64,000 nucleotides of DNA. Source: Thermophilibacter mediterraneus. GTDB lineage: Bacteria > Actinomycetota > Coriobacteriia > Coriobacteriales > Atopobiaceae. The position numbers and the translations under genes are program-made. This document shows, in pieces, positions 41,287 to 49,914 of this stretch; the stretch's first letter is position 1, and the number at the start of each line of letters is the position of its first letter. The DNA lies in contig NZ_FPKO01000009.1 of the NCBI RefSeq assembly GCF_900119385.1, positions 829,405-893,404 of the forward strand, given 5' to 3'. The notes below the pieces were generated by a model that ran no database searches, was not told where the DNA came from, and saw only the letters and a list, made by a program, of their open reading frames with translations.

Positions 41287-41997
41287 ATGGGCGAGACCGT
41301 TCTTGTCGTCGAGGACGACGCTGACATCGTGGAGCTCCTCGAGCTCTACCTCACGGGGAGCGGCTACGAGGTCGTCTCGGCGCGAGACGGCGTCGCCGCG
41401 CTCGAGGCCCTGCGCGAGCGCCCGGTCGACGTGGCGCTCGTCGATATCATGATGCCGCGCATGAGCGGCTACGACTTCATCAAGGAGCTCCGGGCGACGA
41501 GCACGGTGCCCGTGATCATCGTCTCCGCGCGCACCCAGCCCGCCGACAAGATCGTGGGGCTCGACGCCGGGGCGGACGGGTTCATTGCCAAGCCGTTCGA
41601 TCCGCTCGAGGTCACGGCCTATATCCGGGCCGTGCTGCGGCGCTCCTCGCTCCCCGCGCCTGCCGTCGGCGGTGTCGCGACCCCGGACGAGGGAGCGGTC
41701 GTCTCCGTGGGGGAGCTCACCTTCGACACCAGGCGCCTCGTGCTCGCGCGCGACGGCGTGCCGGTCGCGCTCACCGCGGCCGAGCTCAAGATCATGGCAA
41801 AGCTCATGGCGTCGCCCGGACGCGTCTTCTCCAAGGACCAGCTCTACGCCTGCGTGAACGGCGAGCCCGCGCCGGGCGGGGCGGGCAGCGTGATGATGCA
41901 CATCTCGAACATCCGCGCCAAGCTCGAGGACGACCCGCAGCGCCCTCGCTTCATCAAGACCGTCCGCGGACTGGGGTACGTGCTCGATGGCTCGTGA
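41287..41997 (+). CDS. OmpR/PhoB-family response regulator
   Basis: A 236-residue regulator: receiver domain with Asp10/Asp11, phosphoacceptor Asp53 (ALVDIMMPRMSGYDF) and Lys in GFIAKPFDPLEV, then a winged-helix DNA-binding domain (LVLARDGVPVALTAAELKIMAKLMASPGRVFSKDQLY ... IRAKLEDDPQRPRFIKTVRGLGYVLDGS). Overall it resembles VanR-type regulators of cell-envelope genes. It overlaps the kinase gene by 11 bp, and the dlt-like operon begins shortly after, so envelope control is likely. Confidence 0.92.
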   Translation: MGETVLVVEDDADIVELLELYLTGSGYEVVSARDGVAALEALRERPVDVALVDIMMPRMSGYDFIKELRATSTVPVIIVSARTQPADKIVGLDAGADGFIAKPFDPLEVTAYIRAVLRRSSLPAPAVGGVATPDEGAVVSVGELTFDTRRLVLARDGVPVALTAAELKIMAKLMASPGRVFSKDQLYACVNGEPAPGGAGSVMMHISNIRAKLEDDPQRPRFIKTVRGLGYVLDGS

Positions 41998-43642
41998 GGG
42001 GGGCGCCGACCGCGGCTCGCTGCGCTCGGCCGCCCGCGCCCTGAGGGGCAGCCTCGCGATGCGCTGCCTCGCGCTCCTCGGCGTCTACGCGCTCGTGCTC
42101 GCAGGACTGCTCGGTGGCATGGGAGCGCTCGTCGACGGGCTCTTCGACGGCGCCTTCCCCTCGATGGGGACGGTTCTCGAGTACGAGGGCGAGCTTGCCG
42201 ACGACCGCTTCGGCGCGCTTGCCACGAGCAGGCTCTCCAACGCGCTCATCGTCGTCTTCGACGCCGACGGAAGGTGCCTCTACGCCTCGAGCGAGCGGGC
42301 CGCCGAGAGGGTCAGCGCGGCCGACCTCGCCATCATCGGGAGCTACGCCGGCTCGTCGTACGAGGTCTTCGAGGAGGCGGGAGAGGACGGGGAGGTGCGC
42401 TACCGCGTCATGCTCTGCGCCTACGACGGCGCGGGGGGAACGGCGAGGAGGGTGGTGGACTGGTGCGTGCTCGACGCTGACCTCAAGGTGGTGGAGGGCA
42501 CGCTCTTCTCGGGCCGAGAGCGGCTCACCCGTCGCGAGTTCGGCCTCATTCGCGGGCTCTACGGAGCGCGCATGGACATCTCGCGGCTCGACTACGCGAC
42601 CTCGTCCGGCGAGTCGCGCACCCTCGTGCTCGCGACGCCGCTCGTGACGGAGGAGGCCTACGCCAGGATCGCGGACGCGGCGAGCCGGGCGTGGCTGCTC
42701 GCGGTCCCCGCGGCGCTGGCGATAACCGCCGTCGCGGCGCTGCTCATGGCGCGCCTCGTGCGACGCTCGGCGCGCCCGCTCGACCGGGCCATCGCGGCGT
42801 GCGGCGAGCCGGGCGTCGCGCCCGAGCTCCCCGACGCCCGATCCGCCGGGGTGCCAACCGAGCTCGTCCCCATATACGAGGGGTTCTCCGACCTCATGGC
42901 CCGCCTGCGCTCGGCGCGCGACGACCAGGCGCGCATGGTCGCGAGCCTCTCGCACGACCTCAAGACGCCGCTGACCGTGATGCGCGGCTACGCGCAGGCG
43001 TTCTGCGAGGGGCGGGTGCCGCCGGAGCGCGAGGGCGCCTACCACCGCGTCATCCTCGAGCGCGCCGTCGCGGCGGCGGAGCTGCTCGAGGAGCTCTCGG
43101 GCTACGCCCGCACGGAGCACCCGGACTTCGCGCCCGAGCTCGTGGCATCCGACGCGCGCGAGCTCGTGGCGGGCACCGTCGCGGCGGCGCGGCCGCTCGC
43201 CGACCAGGCGGGGTGCGCCCTCGAGGTGGACCTCGGCCTGCGTCCGCTGCCGGTCCTCGCCGACGCCCGGCTCTTCCGCCGGATGCTTCTCAACCTCGTG
43301 GAGAACGCCGTCACCCACAACCCGCCCGGAACGCGCGTCCGCGTCTCGTGCGCCCCCGGTCCCCGGGCGCGCACGTGCGAGGTCTCGGTCGCCGACACCG
43401 GCGAGGGCGTGTCGCCCGAGGTCGCGGACCGCATCTTCGACCCCTTCGTGACGAGGGACGCCGCGCGCCCGTCGGGCGGGGGCACGGGGCTCGGCCTCGC
43501 CATCGTGCGGCGCGCGGCGGAGCTCATGGGTGGCTCGGTGCTGCTGCGCGAGCGTCCCGCCGCGCCCTGGGCCACGGAGTTCGCGGTCACGCTGCCGCTC
43601 GCGCGCGAGTCGGCATCAGCGAACGCTGAGGGTCGCGCCTGA
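41987..43642 (+). CDS. Sensor histidine kinase
   Basis: A 551-residue membrane kinase: N-terminal membrane helix (MRCLALLGVYALVLAGLLGGMGALVDGLF), an extracytoplasmic domain of ~190 residues, a second helix (WLLAVPAALAITAVAALLMARLV), HAMP-like linker, phosphoacceptor His323 in SLSHDLKTPLTVMRGY, N-box LNLVENAVTHNPPGTRV, G1 VADTGEGVSPEVADRIFDPFV and G2 GGGTGLGLAIVRRAA. Partner of the overlapping response regulator. The signal is unknown; the dlt-like genes downstream make cationic peptides or wall stress plausible. Confidence 0.92.
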   Translation: MAREGGADRGSLRSAARALRGSLAMRCLALLGVYALVLAGLLGGMGALVDGLFDGAFPSMGTVLEYEGELADDRFGALATSRLSNALIVVFDADGRCLYASSERAAERVSAADLAIIGSYAGSSYEVFEEAGEDGEVRYRVMLCAYDGAGGTARRVVDWCVLDADLKVVEGTLFSGRERLTRREFGLIRGLYGARMDISRLDYATSSGESRTLVLATPLVTEEAYARIADAASRAWLLAVPAALAITAVAALLMARLVRRSARPLDRAIAACGEPGVAPELPDARSAGVPTELVPIYEGFSDLMARLRSARDDQARMVASLSHDLKTPLTVMRGYAQAFCEGRVPPEREGAYHRVILERAVAAAELLEELSGYARTEHPDFAPELVASDARELVAGTVAAARPLADQAGCALEVDLGLRPLPVLADARLFRRMLLNLVENAVTHNPPGTRVRVSCAPGPRARTCEVSVADTGEGVSPEVADRIFDPFVTRDAARPSGGGTGLGLAIVRRAAELMGGSVLLRERPAAPWATEFAVTLPLARESASANAEGRA

Positions 43643-43732
43643 CCCTCAGCAAGCCTTGAGCAAATCCTCACGTCCGCCTGAGGGCGCCCCCGTAGGCTGG
43701 GGGATACGCATCGGACGGACAGGGAGGAACAC

Positions 43733-45328
43733 ATGGCCGAGACCATCTTCGGCTGCGGGCACAAGGCGACCTACGCCCACACCGCGCTCGCCTTTCTCGA
43801 GCGGGGCGCACGGTCCCACCCGGAGCGCGTCGCCGTGGTAGACGAGCGCGGCGAGCGCACCTACGGCGAGCTCTACGAGCGGAGCCGGCGGGTCGCGAGC
43901 GGCCTGCTCGAGCGCGGGCTGGGCGGCGGGCCGCTGATCGTGTGCATGGAGAAGAACGCGGAGGCCCTGGAGGCCTTCTTCGGGGCGCTCATGGCGGGTG
44001 GCTTCTACGTCCCGGTCGACCCGGGCGCGCCCTCGGGCCGCGCCGCGCGCTGCCTCGAGCGCCTCGGGCGGCCCCCGGTCGTCTGCGACGAGGGAGGCCT
44101 CGAGGCCGCGCGGGCGCTCTTTCCCGACGCGCTGGCGCTCACGCCGGGAGAGCTGGGGCGGTCCGCGCCCGATGACGGCGCGCTCGAGCGCGCCGCGCGC
44201 GACATCGTGCCCTCCGACGTCGCCTACGTGCTCTTCACCTCCGGCTCCACGGGCGAGCCCAAGGGGGTCGCGGTGAGCCACGCGGCGGTCCTCGAGTTCG
44301 TCTCGACCTTCGTGGGGACCTTCGGCCTGCGCCCCGACGACGTGGTCGGCAACCAGGCGCCGCTCGACTTCGACGTCTCGGTCAAGGACGTCTACGGCGC
44401 GCTCGCGGCGGGGGCCCGCGTGGTCCTGCTGCCCCGACGGCTCTTCTCGGCGCCCGCGCGCCTCGTCGCGGAGCTCGAGGAGCGCAGGGTCACGGTCCTC
44501 GTGTGGGCCGCGGCGGCGCTCTGCCTGGTGAGCGGCCTGCGCGCGCTCGACGGGGCGGCGCTCTCGCTCGTGCGCCTGGTCATGTTCAGCGGGGAGGTCA
44601 TGCCCGCGGAGCACCTGCGCCGCTGGATGAGGCGGCTGCCCGGGGCGACCTTCGTGAACCTCTACGGTCCCACCGAGGTCACCTGCAACTGCCTCTACCA
44701 CGTGGTCGACCGCGGCCGGGACTACCGGGGCGGGGTGCCGCTCGGCAGGCCCCTCCCCGGCCGCCGCGTGCTGCTGCTCGACGGACGGGGGCGTCCGGTG
44801 TCCGAGCCTGGGAGGGTGGGCGAGATCTACGTTGGCGGGACCGCCATCGCGCGCGGCTACTACGCCGACCCGGCGCGGACGCGCGACGCCTTCGTCCAGA
44901 GCCCGCTCGTGAGCGAGCTGCCCGAGACGCTCTACCGGACGGGGGACCTCGCGCTGGCGGGGGAGGACGGCGAGCTGTTCTTCTGCGGCAGGAGAGACAA
45001 CCAGGTCAAGATCCAGGGGCATCGCATCGAGCTCGAGGAGGTGGACGCGGCCTTCGAGCGCCAGGAGGGCGTCGATCGCTGCCGCTGCGCCCTTGACGAG
45101 CGGACGGGGCGTATCTGCGCCTTCTTCGAGGGGAGCGCGGGCCCCGACGAGCTCAGGCGCGCCGTCGCCCTCCTCGTGCCCGGCCCGGCGGTGCCGGCCG
45201 TAATCGAGCGCGTGGAGTCGATGCCCCTGCTCGGGAACGGCAAGGTTGACCGCGCGGCGCTTCTCGAGGACCGTCGCGCCCGGCGCGGGCGCGCGTGCGA
45301 GAGGGGAGGCGGGCGTCGTGATGACTGA
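43733..45328 (+). CDS. Amino-acid adenylating enzyme (DltA-like)
   Basis: A 531-residue stand-alone adenylation domain that should activate an amino acid and load it on the carrier protein encoded two genes downstream. Core motifs: A3 YVLFTSGSTGEPKGVAVSH, A5 VNLYGPTEVTCNC, A7 TLYRTGDLA, A8 GRRDNQVKIQGHRIELEEVDAAF, A10 MPLLGNGKVDRAALL. The Asp in LDFDVSVKDVY occupies the place that binds the alpha-amino group. DltA is the closest classical relative, but the presence of a decarboxylase next door makes D-alanine uncertain as substrate. It overlaps the next gene by 8 bp. Confidence 0.87.
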   Translation: MAETIFGCGHKATYAHTALAFLERGARSHPERVAVVDERGERTYGELYERSRRVASGLLERGLGGGPLIVCMEKNAEALEAFFGALMAGGFYVPVDPGAPSGRAARCLERLGRPPVVCDEGGLEAARALFPDALALTPGELGRSAPDDGALERAARDIVPSDVAYVLFTSGSTGEPKGVAVSHAAVLEFVSTFVGTFGLRPDDVVGNQAPLDFDVSVKDVYGALAAGARVVLLPRRLFSAPARLVAELEERRVTVLVWAAAALCLVSGLRALDGAALSLVRLVMFSGEVMPAEHLRRWMRRLPGATFVNLYGPTEVTCNCLYHVVDRGRDYRGGVPLGRPLPGRRVLLLDGRGRPVSEPGRVGEIYVGGTAIARGYYADPARTRDAFVQSPLVSELPETLYRTGDLALAGEDGELFFCGRRDNQVKIQGHRIELEEVDAAFERQEGVDRCRCALDERTGRICAFFEGSAGPDELRRAVALLVPGPAVPAVIERVESMPLLGNGKVDRAALLEDRRARRGRACERGGGRRDD

Positions 45329-46523
45329 CCGTGAGCTCCTTGGCCTCGCAGAGGGGTTCGGGACGCCGCTCTACGCGTTCGACGAGCGCGAGCTCGCCCC
45401 GCGCGCGGCGCGCCTGCGCTCCGCGCTCCCCGACGGGGTCGAGCTCTGCTATGCCGTCAAGGCCAACACCTTCGTGACCGGCGCGCTCGCCCCGCACGTC
45501 TCGCGCCTCGAGGCCTGCTCCCCGGGGGAGCAGCGCATCTGTCGCGCCCTGGGCGTCCCCGCCGGCAAGGTCGTGATCTCGGGCGTCAGCAAGGACCGCG
45601 AGTCCCTCGACGCCGCGATCGCCGCGCCGGAGCTTCCCGCGGCGGTGACCGTCGAGTCACCCGCGCAGCTCGAGCTCGTGCGAGGCATCGCGCGGGGGTG
45701 GGGCCGGCGCGTGCCGGTGCTCCTGCGCCTCTCGAGCGGCAACCAGTTCGGCGTCGACCGCGAGGAGCTCGTGCTGCTCGCGCGAGCGGCGGCCCGCGAC
45801 CCCGCCCTTGAGCTGCGCGGCGTGCAGCTCTTCACGGGAACGCAGAAGAGGTCGCCCGCGCGCCTGCGGCGCGAGGTGGCGGCGCTCGACGCGCTCATGG
45901 TCGAGCTCGCGGGCGTCTGCGGGCGCGAGCTGCCCGAGGTCGAGTACGGGCCGGGGCTGCCGGTCGCCTACTTCGAGGGCGAGGAGGCGGACGAGGGCGC
46001 GCTGCTCGCCGCCCTGGCCGAGTCGATCTTGGGCATGGCGTGCGGCGCCCGCGTCATCCTCGAGCTCGGGCGGAGCCTCGTCGCGGGATGCGGCACCTAC
46101 CTCACGCGCGTGACGGACGCCAAGGTGGTGGCGGGCGAGCGCTACGCCATCGCGGACGGTGGCATTCACCAGCTCGTCTACTACGGGCAGTCCCTGGCCA
46201 TGCGCCGGCCCCCGGTGCGCCTCCTGCGGGGCGGCGCGGGCGAGAAGGACGGCGCGGCCGAGGAGCTCGGCTGGAACGTGTGCGGGTCGCTGTGCACCGT
46301 CAACGACATCCTGGTCAAGCGGCTCCCCCTCGCCGGGCTCTCCGCGGGGTCGGTCCTGGCGTTCGACCTCGCCGGCGCCTACTGCGCCACGGAGGGCGCC
46401 GCGCTCTTCCTGAGCCGCGACCTTCCGCGCGTGGTGCTCGTCGGCAGGGACGGGGCGCCCGCGCTCGTGCGCGAGGGGGTGCGCACCGACCAGCTCAACA
46501 TGCCCGTCGCCGTGCGCGGCTGA
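45321..46523 (+). CDS. PLP-dependent decarboxylase (fold type III, DapDC/ODC-like)
   Basis: A 400-residue alanine-racemase-fold decarboxylase: Lys47 in CYAVKAN forms the PLP aldimine, the barrel ends with a phosphate-binding region, and the C-terminal domain has CGSLCTVNDIL (catalytic Cys) and FDLAGAYCATEGAALFLSRD. The RVPVLLRLSSGNQFGVD..LRGVQLFTGTQ stretch is family-typical. The stop of the adenylase overlaps its ATG. Adenylase-carrier-decarboxylase trios are known from exosortase-A-associated clusters; here the partners are MBOAT and SGNH proteins. It may decarboxylate a free or carrier-bound amino acid. Lysine-pathway LysA is the alternative but context argues against it. Confidence 0.85.
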   Translation: MTDRELLGLAEGFGTPLYAFDERELAPRAARLRSALPDGVELCYAVKANTFVTGALAPHVSRLEACSPGEQRICRALGVPAGKVVISGVSKDRESLDAAIAAPELPAAVTVESPAQLELVRGIARGWGRRVPVLLRLSSGNQFGVDREELVLLARAAARDPALELRGVQLFTGTQKRSPARLRREVAALDALMVELAGVCGRELPEVEYGPGLPVAYFEGEEADEGALLAALAESILGMACGARVILELGRSLVAGCGTYLTRVTDAKVVAGERYAIADGGIHQLVYYGQSLAMRRPPVRLLRGGAGEKDGAAEELGWNVCGSLCTVNDILVKRLPLAGLSAGSVLAFDLAGAYCATEGAALFLSRDLPRVVLVGRDGAPALVREGVRTDQLNMPVAVRG

Positions 46524-46551
46524 CGGGGGACTCAATCTGAAAGGACGTGGC

Positions 46552-46785
46552 ATGGACGCAATTCTGGACATTCTCGACGAGCTCAGGCCCGGCGCGGCGT
46601 TTGCCGGGCGCACCGACCTCGTGGACAGCCGCGAGCTCGACTCGCTCACCATCATCGCGCTCGTCGCCGAGCTCGAGGACGTCTTCGACGTCGTCGTCCC
46701 CGCGGTGGAGATCGTCCCCGAGAACTTCAACTCGCCCGAGGGCATCTGGGCCCTCGTCTGCCGCCTGCGCGCGCAGGACCTCTAG
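46552..46785 (+). CDS. Acyl/aminoacyl carrier protein (DltC-like)
   Basis: A 77-residue carrier protein. Ser31 in SRELDSLTIIALVAELED is the phosphopantetheine attachment site (D-S-L motif). The remaining helices (VVVPAVEIVPENFNSPEGIWALVCRLR) match the DltC/PCP fold. It accepts the activated amino acid from the adenylase and delivers it to the MBOAT protein. It lies between decarboxylase and MBOAT genes with short gaps. Confidence 0.9.
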   Translation: MDAILDILDELRPGAAFAGRTDLVDSRELDSLTIIALVAELEDVFDVVVPAVEIVPENFNSPEGIWALVCRLRAQDL

Positions 46786-46794
46786 GGGAGCATC

Positions 46795-48369
46795 GTGACC
46801 TCGTACTTCTCGCCGTCGTTTCTGGCGGTCTTCCTGCCCGTCGCGGTGCTCGCCTACCAGGCCGTACCGAGGAGGGCCCGCTGGGCGGTGCTCCTCGCGG
46901 CGAGCTACGCCTTCTTCTGGGCGCTGAGCGGGTGGCTCGTCGTCTTTGTGGTCGCCTCGACGGCGATCGTGTGGGGCGTCGGACGTGCCCTGGGGGCCGA
47001 GTCCTCCCGTCGCGCGCTCGCCCTCGCCGAGCCGGGAGCGGACCGTCGGGCGGTGCGCCAGCGCTGGCAGGGACGGATGCGCCTCACGCTCGCCGCGGGC
47101 GTCGTCGCCAACCTCGCGATCCTCTGGGCGCTCAAGTACGCCGGGCCGCTCGCGTCGTTCGCGGCGTCGCTCGGGGTGAGCGTCGGCGAACCGCCCTCGG
47201 TGGGGCTCCCCATCGGCATCTCGTTCTACACGCTCCAGGCCGTGTCGTATCTCGTGGACGTCTACCGGGGCGCCGTCGTCGCCGACGCGAACCCCGCCCG
47301 ACTCGCCCTGTTCCTCGCGTTCTTCCCGCAGATCATGGAGGGGCCGATCTGTCGCTACGCGCAGACGGCGCAGGCCCTCTGGGAGGGGTCGCCCGTCACG
47401 GCGCGCGGGCTCTTCTCGGGGAGCGCGCGCATGCTCTGGGGGCTGGCGAAGCGCATGGTGGTGGCGGACCGCCTGAACTCGTTCGTGCGCCCGGTCTTCG
47501 ATGACCCCGCCGCGTACGACGGATGCGTGATCGCGGTGGCGGCGGTCCTCTACACCCTGCAGCTCTACTGCGACTTCTCGGGGACGATGGACCTCGCCGT
47601 CGGCATGGGGCGCATCTTTGGCGTGGGCCTGCCGGAGAACTTCCGCCAGCCGTTCTTCTCGCGCACCGCCGCGGAGTTCTGGCAGCGCTGGCACGTGACG
47701 CTCGGCGCGTGGCTCAAGGACTACGTCTTCTACCCGGTCTCCCTGAGCGCCCCCGTCAGGCGGCTCACGGGGGCGGCCCGCCGCGCGCTTGGCGGCCGCG
47801 TGGGGCCGGCGGTGGCGAGCGGGGTGGCCCTGCTCGCCGTGTGGCTGGCGAACGGCCTCTGGCACGGGGCCGGAACGCAGTACCTGCTCTTCGGGCTGTA
47901 CTACTTTGCGGTCATCTGGCTCGGGGCGCTCGTCGCGCCGGCGTCCGAGGCGCTCTGCGCGCGCCTGGGCGTGAGCCGCGACGGCGCGCTCTGGCGCGGC
48001 CTGCAGCATGCGAGGACCCTGGTCGTGGTGCTCGTCGGGGAGCTCATCTTCCGCTCGGCGAGCGCCGCGCAGGGCGTGGAGCTGCTCGGGCGCGCCGCGC
48101 TCGGGTTTCGCGCCGCGTCGCTCGCGGACGGAACGGTGCTCGCCGTCGGCATGGACGCGGCGGACTTCGCGGCGGTCGCCGTCTTCGCCGCGCTGCTGCT
48201 CGTGGTCGGAGCGCTCAGGGAGCGCGGCGCGCGCCCGCTCGACGCCGTCTGGCGGCGGGGTCCGGTGGCGCGCGGGGCGCTGTGCTGCGCGCTGCTCGTT
48301 GGCGTGGTGGTCTTTGGGGCCTACGGCGCGGGATACGTTCCCGTCGACCCCATGTACGCGTCGTTCTAG
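46795..48369 (+). CDS. MBOAT-family membrane acyltransferase (DltB/AlgI-like)
   Basis: A 524-residue multispanning membrane protein. The start YFSPSFLAVFLPVAVLAYQ, the signature GLPIGISFYTLQAVSYLVDVYRG, the region FWQRWHVTLGAWLKDYVFYP and the catalytic His in LANGLWHGAGTQYLLFG define the DltB/AlgI branch. It moves an acyl or aminoacyl group from the carrier protein across the membrane to a glycan or teichoic acid. The GTG start follows AGGGGAG. It is followed by a DltD-like gene. Confidence 0.93.
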   Translation: MTSYFSPSFLAVFLPVAVLAYQAVPRRARWAVLLAASYAFFWALSGWLVVFVVASTAIVWGVGRALGAESSRRALALAEPGADRRAVRQRWQGRMRLTLAAGVVANLAILWALKYAGPLASFAASLGVSVGEPPSVGLPIGISFYTLQAVSYLVDVYRGAVVADANPARLALFLAFFPQIMEGPICRYAQTAQALWEGSPVTARGLFSGSARMLWGLAKRMVVADRLNSFVRPVFDDPAAYDGCVIAVAAVLYTLQLYCDFSGTMDLAVGMGRIFGVGLPENFRQPFFSRTAAEFWQRWHVTLGAWLKDYVFYPVSLSAPVRRLTGAARRALGGRVGPAVASGVALLAVWLANGLWHGAGTQYLLFGLYYFAVIWLGALVAPASEALCARLGVSRDGALWRGLQHARTLVVVLVGELIFRSASAAQGVELLGRAALGFRAASLADGTVLAVGMDAADFAAVAVFAALLLVVGALRERGARPLDAVWRRGPVARGALCCALLVGVVVFGAYGAGYVPVDPMYASF

Positions 48370-48399
48370 CGGCGCGGACCGGAGGGACAGGAGGATATC

Positions 48400-49281
48400 G
48401 TGGGGAATCGGCTCGTGCGGGCGTCGCGCTCGCTTCTCGAGGCGGCGCTTGCCGTGGCGGCGACGATCGCGGTCCTCGCCGCGCTCTCGCACGTGTTCGT
48501 GCCGAAGAACAACCAGGCGGAGTTCGGGCAGCGCGACGAGCGCGTCTACGGCGTGCTGGGGCAGCCGGAGGGAAGCGTCGAGGTGCTCTTCCTCGGGGAC
48601 TCCGAGGCGTACACGTCCTTCTCGCCGCTGCAGCTCTGGGACGAGCGGGGCATCACCTCCTACGTGCTGGGCACGTCCGGGCAGAAGCTCTGCTACACGC
48701 GCTCGCTGCTGGGGCGGGCGCTCGAGCGGCAGCGGCCGCGCGTGGTCGTGCTCGAGACCAACTGCCTGTTCAGGAGCTTCTCGGTGGGGGAGGCCCTCGT
48801 GCGGCTGGCGCAGGACGCGCTGCCCGTGCTCGAGTACCACGACCGGTGGAAGTCGCTCCGGCCCGAGGACGTCCTCGGCACGGTGCGCGCCACCTGGACC
48901 GACGAGGCGCGCGGGTTCGTGGGGAAGGAGGGGGCGGTGCCCGCCGACGCCTCCTCGCACATGGCGCCGAGCGACGAGGTCGCGGGGCTCCCGTGGCTGA
49001 GCCGGGTCTACCTGGACGACATCGCGCGGACGTGCGAGCGGGCGGGGGCGCGGCTCGTGCTCGTGAGCACGCCGAGCACGAGGAACTGGAGCACGGCGCG
49101 CCACAGCCGCATGGAGCGGGTCGCCTCGGAGCTGGGCGTCGACTACGTCGACCTCAACGTGGGGAAGGATCGCGTGGAGATCGACTGGTCGCGGGACACC
49201 TATGACGGCGGGGACCACCTCAACGTGGACGGCGCGCGGAAGGTCACGTCCGCCGTCGGCGCGCTGCTCGCGCGGGTGTGA
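48400..49281 (+). CDS. SGNH-hydrolase-like membrane protein (DltD/AlgX-like partner of MBOAT)
   Basis: A 293-residue protein with an N-terminal membrane anchor (LLEAALAVAATIAVLAALSHVF). Block I is VEVLFLGDSEAYTSFSPLQL, where the Ser is the nucleophile position; a C-terminal YDGGDHLNVDGARKV provides the Asp-x-x-His pair. Such proteins complete surface acylation together with MBOAT enzymes. The GTG start follows GGAGG. Its stop falls within a palindromic REP-like element, which may terminate the operon. Confidence 0.82.
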   Translation: MGNRLVRASRSLLEAALAVAATIAVLAALSHVFVPKNNQAEFGQRDERVYGVLGQPEGSVEVLFLGDSEAYTSFSPLQLWDERGITSYVLGTSGQKLCYTRSLLGRALERQRPRVVVLETNCLFRSFSVGEALVRLAQDALPVLEYHDRWKSLRPEDVLGTVRATWTDEARGFVGKEGAVPADASSHMAPSDEVAGLPWLSRVYLDDIARTCERAGARLVLVSTPSTRNWSTARHSRMERVASELGVDYVDLNVGKDRVEIDWSRDTYDGGDHLNVDGARKVTSAVGALLARV

Positions 49282-49324
49282 CAGGGGGACGGGGGGACTG
49301 TCACCGCTCCGTCCCCGCCGTCAC
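49277..49324. repeat. REP-like palindrome, copy 1
   Basis: GTGACAGGGGGACGGGGGGA..TGTCACCGCTCCGTCCCC. Related elements lie at 50,485-50,534, 52,607-52,656 and 53,263-53,316, all at gene ends. Confidence 0.75.
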
Positions 49325-49374
49325 GCCCCTCCGTGGCGCGTATACTCTCGTGAAACGCCTGGAAGGGGGTCCGC

Positions 49375-49914
49375 ATGGTCACCTATCGCATGGAACTGGA
49401 CGAGGAGAAGCGCCGCGCGGCGATCGAGGTCGCCCTCGAGAGCCCCGACAACGTGCGGCGCCGCAAGATCGGCGGCCGCGTCCTGGTGGCCCTGGGGGTG
49501 CTGCTGGCGCTGGAGTCGCTGCTGCTGCTCGCGATGCGCGGGCCGAGCGGGCCGAGGATCGCGCTGCTCCTCCTGGGCGCGGTGGCGCTCGGGTTCGGCG
49601 TGCGCGCGCGGGCGTGGCAGCGCTTCGTCATGCGTCGCGCGGAGCGACTCCTCGACAAGTCCCTGCGCTCCGGCGTGGCGTCGTACTCCTTCGACGACGA
49701 CGGCGTCACGATTGACTCCCGGCTCGGGCACAGCCTGTGCTTCTGGCCCTCCTTCCGAGAGTGGGGCACCAAGGGCCCCTACCTCTACCTCAGGCGCGCC
49801 GACAACCGGCTCGTCCTCGTGGAGAGGGGTGCGCTCTCGCAAGACGAGCTCGCTGAGCTGCTGCGACTGCTCGAGGCCCACGTCGGCCCGGGCAGAGGGG
49901 GCGACGCCGCGTGA
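49375..49914 (+). CDS. YcxB-like membrane protein
   Basis: A 179-residue protein with two adjacent membrane helices (VLVALGVLLALESLLLLAM; IALLLLGAVALGFGVRA) and a C-terminal beta domain (YSFDDDGVTIDSRLGHSLCFWPSFREWGTKGPYLYLRRADNRLVLVERGAL) in which the W-x-x-F..W and the final 'LVPKR'-like edge are typical of YcxB proteins. Its stop overlaps the start of the methyltransferase gene. Function unknown in the family. Confidence 0.7.
   Translation: MVTYRMELDEEKRRAAIEVALESPDNVRRRKIGGRVLVALGVLLALESLLLLAMRGPSGPRIALLLLGAVALGFGVRARAWQRFVMRRAERLLDKSLRSGVASYSFDDDGVTIDSRLGHSLCFWPSFREWGTKGPYLYLRRADNRLVLVERGALSQDELAELLRLLEAHVGPGRGGDAA

Noticed and set aside
37767-41327. 1,186-codon minus-strand frame across the ABC transporters
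   Set aside because: Histidine/arginine-rich shadow without domains; both ABC genes are clearly on the plus strand.
45321-46523. Housekeeping lysA
   Set aside because: Fold and active site allow it, but overlap with an adenylase and proximity to a carrier protein and MBOAT gene indicate a pathway-specific role. It cannot be excluded without the rest of the genome.
49277-49324. Insertion-sequence terminal repeats
   Set aside because: No transposase lies between any pair of these elements and they are individually palindromic, so REP-like is the better description.
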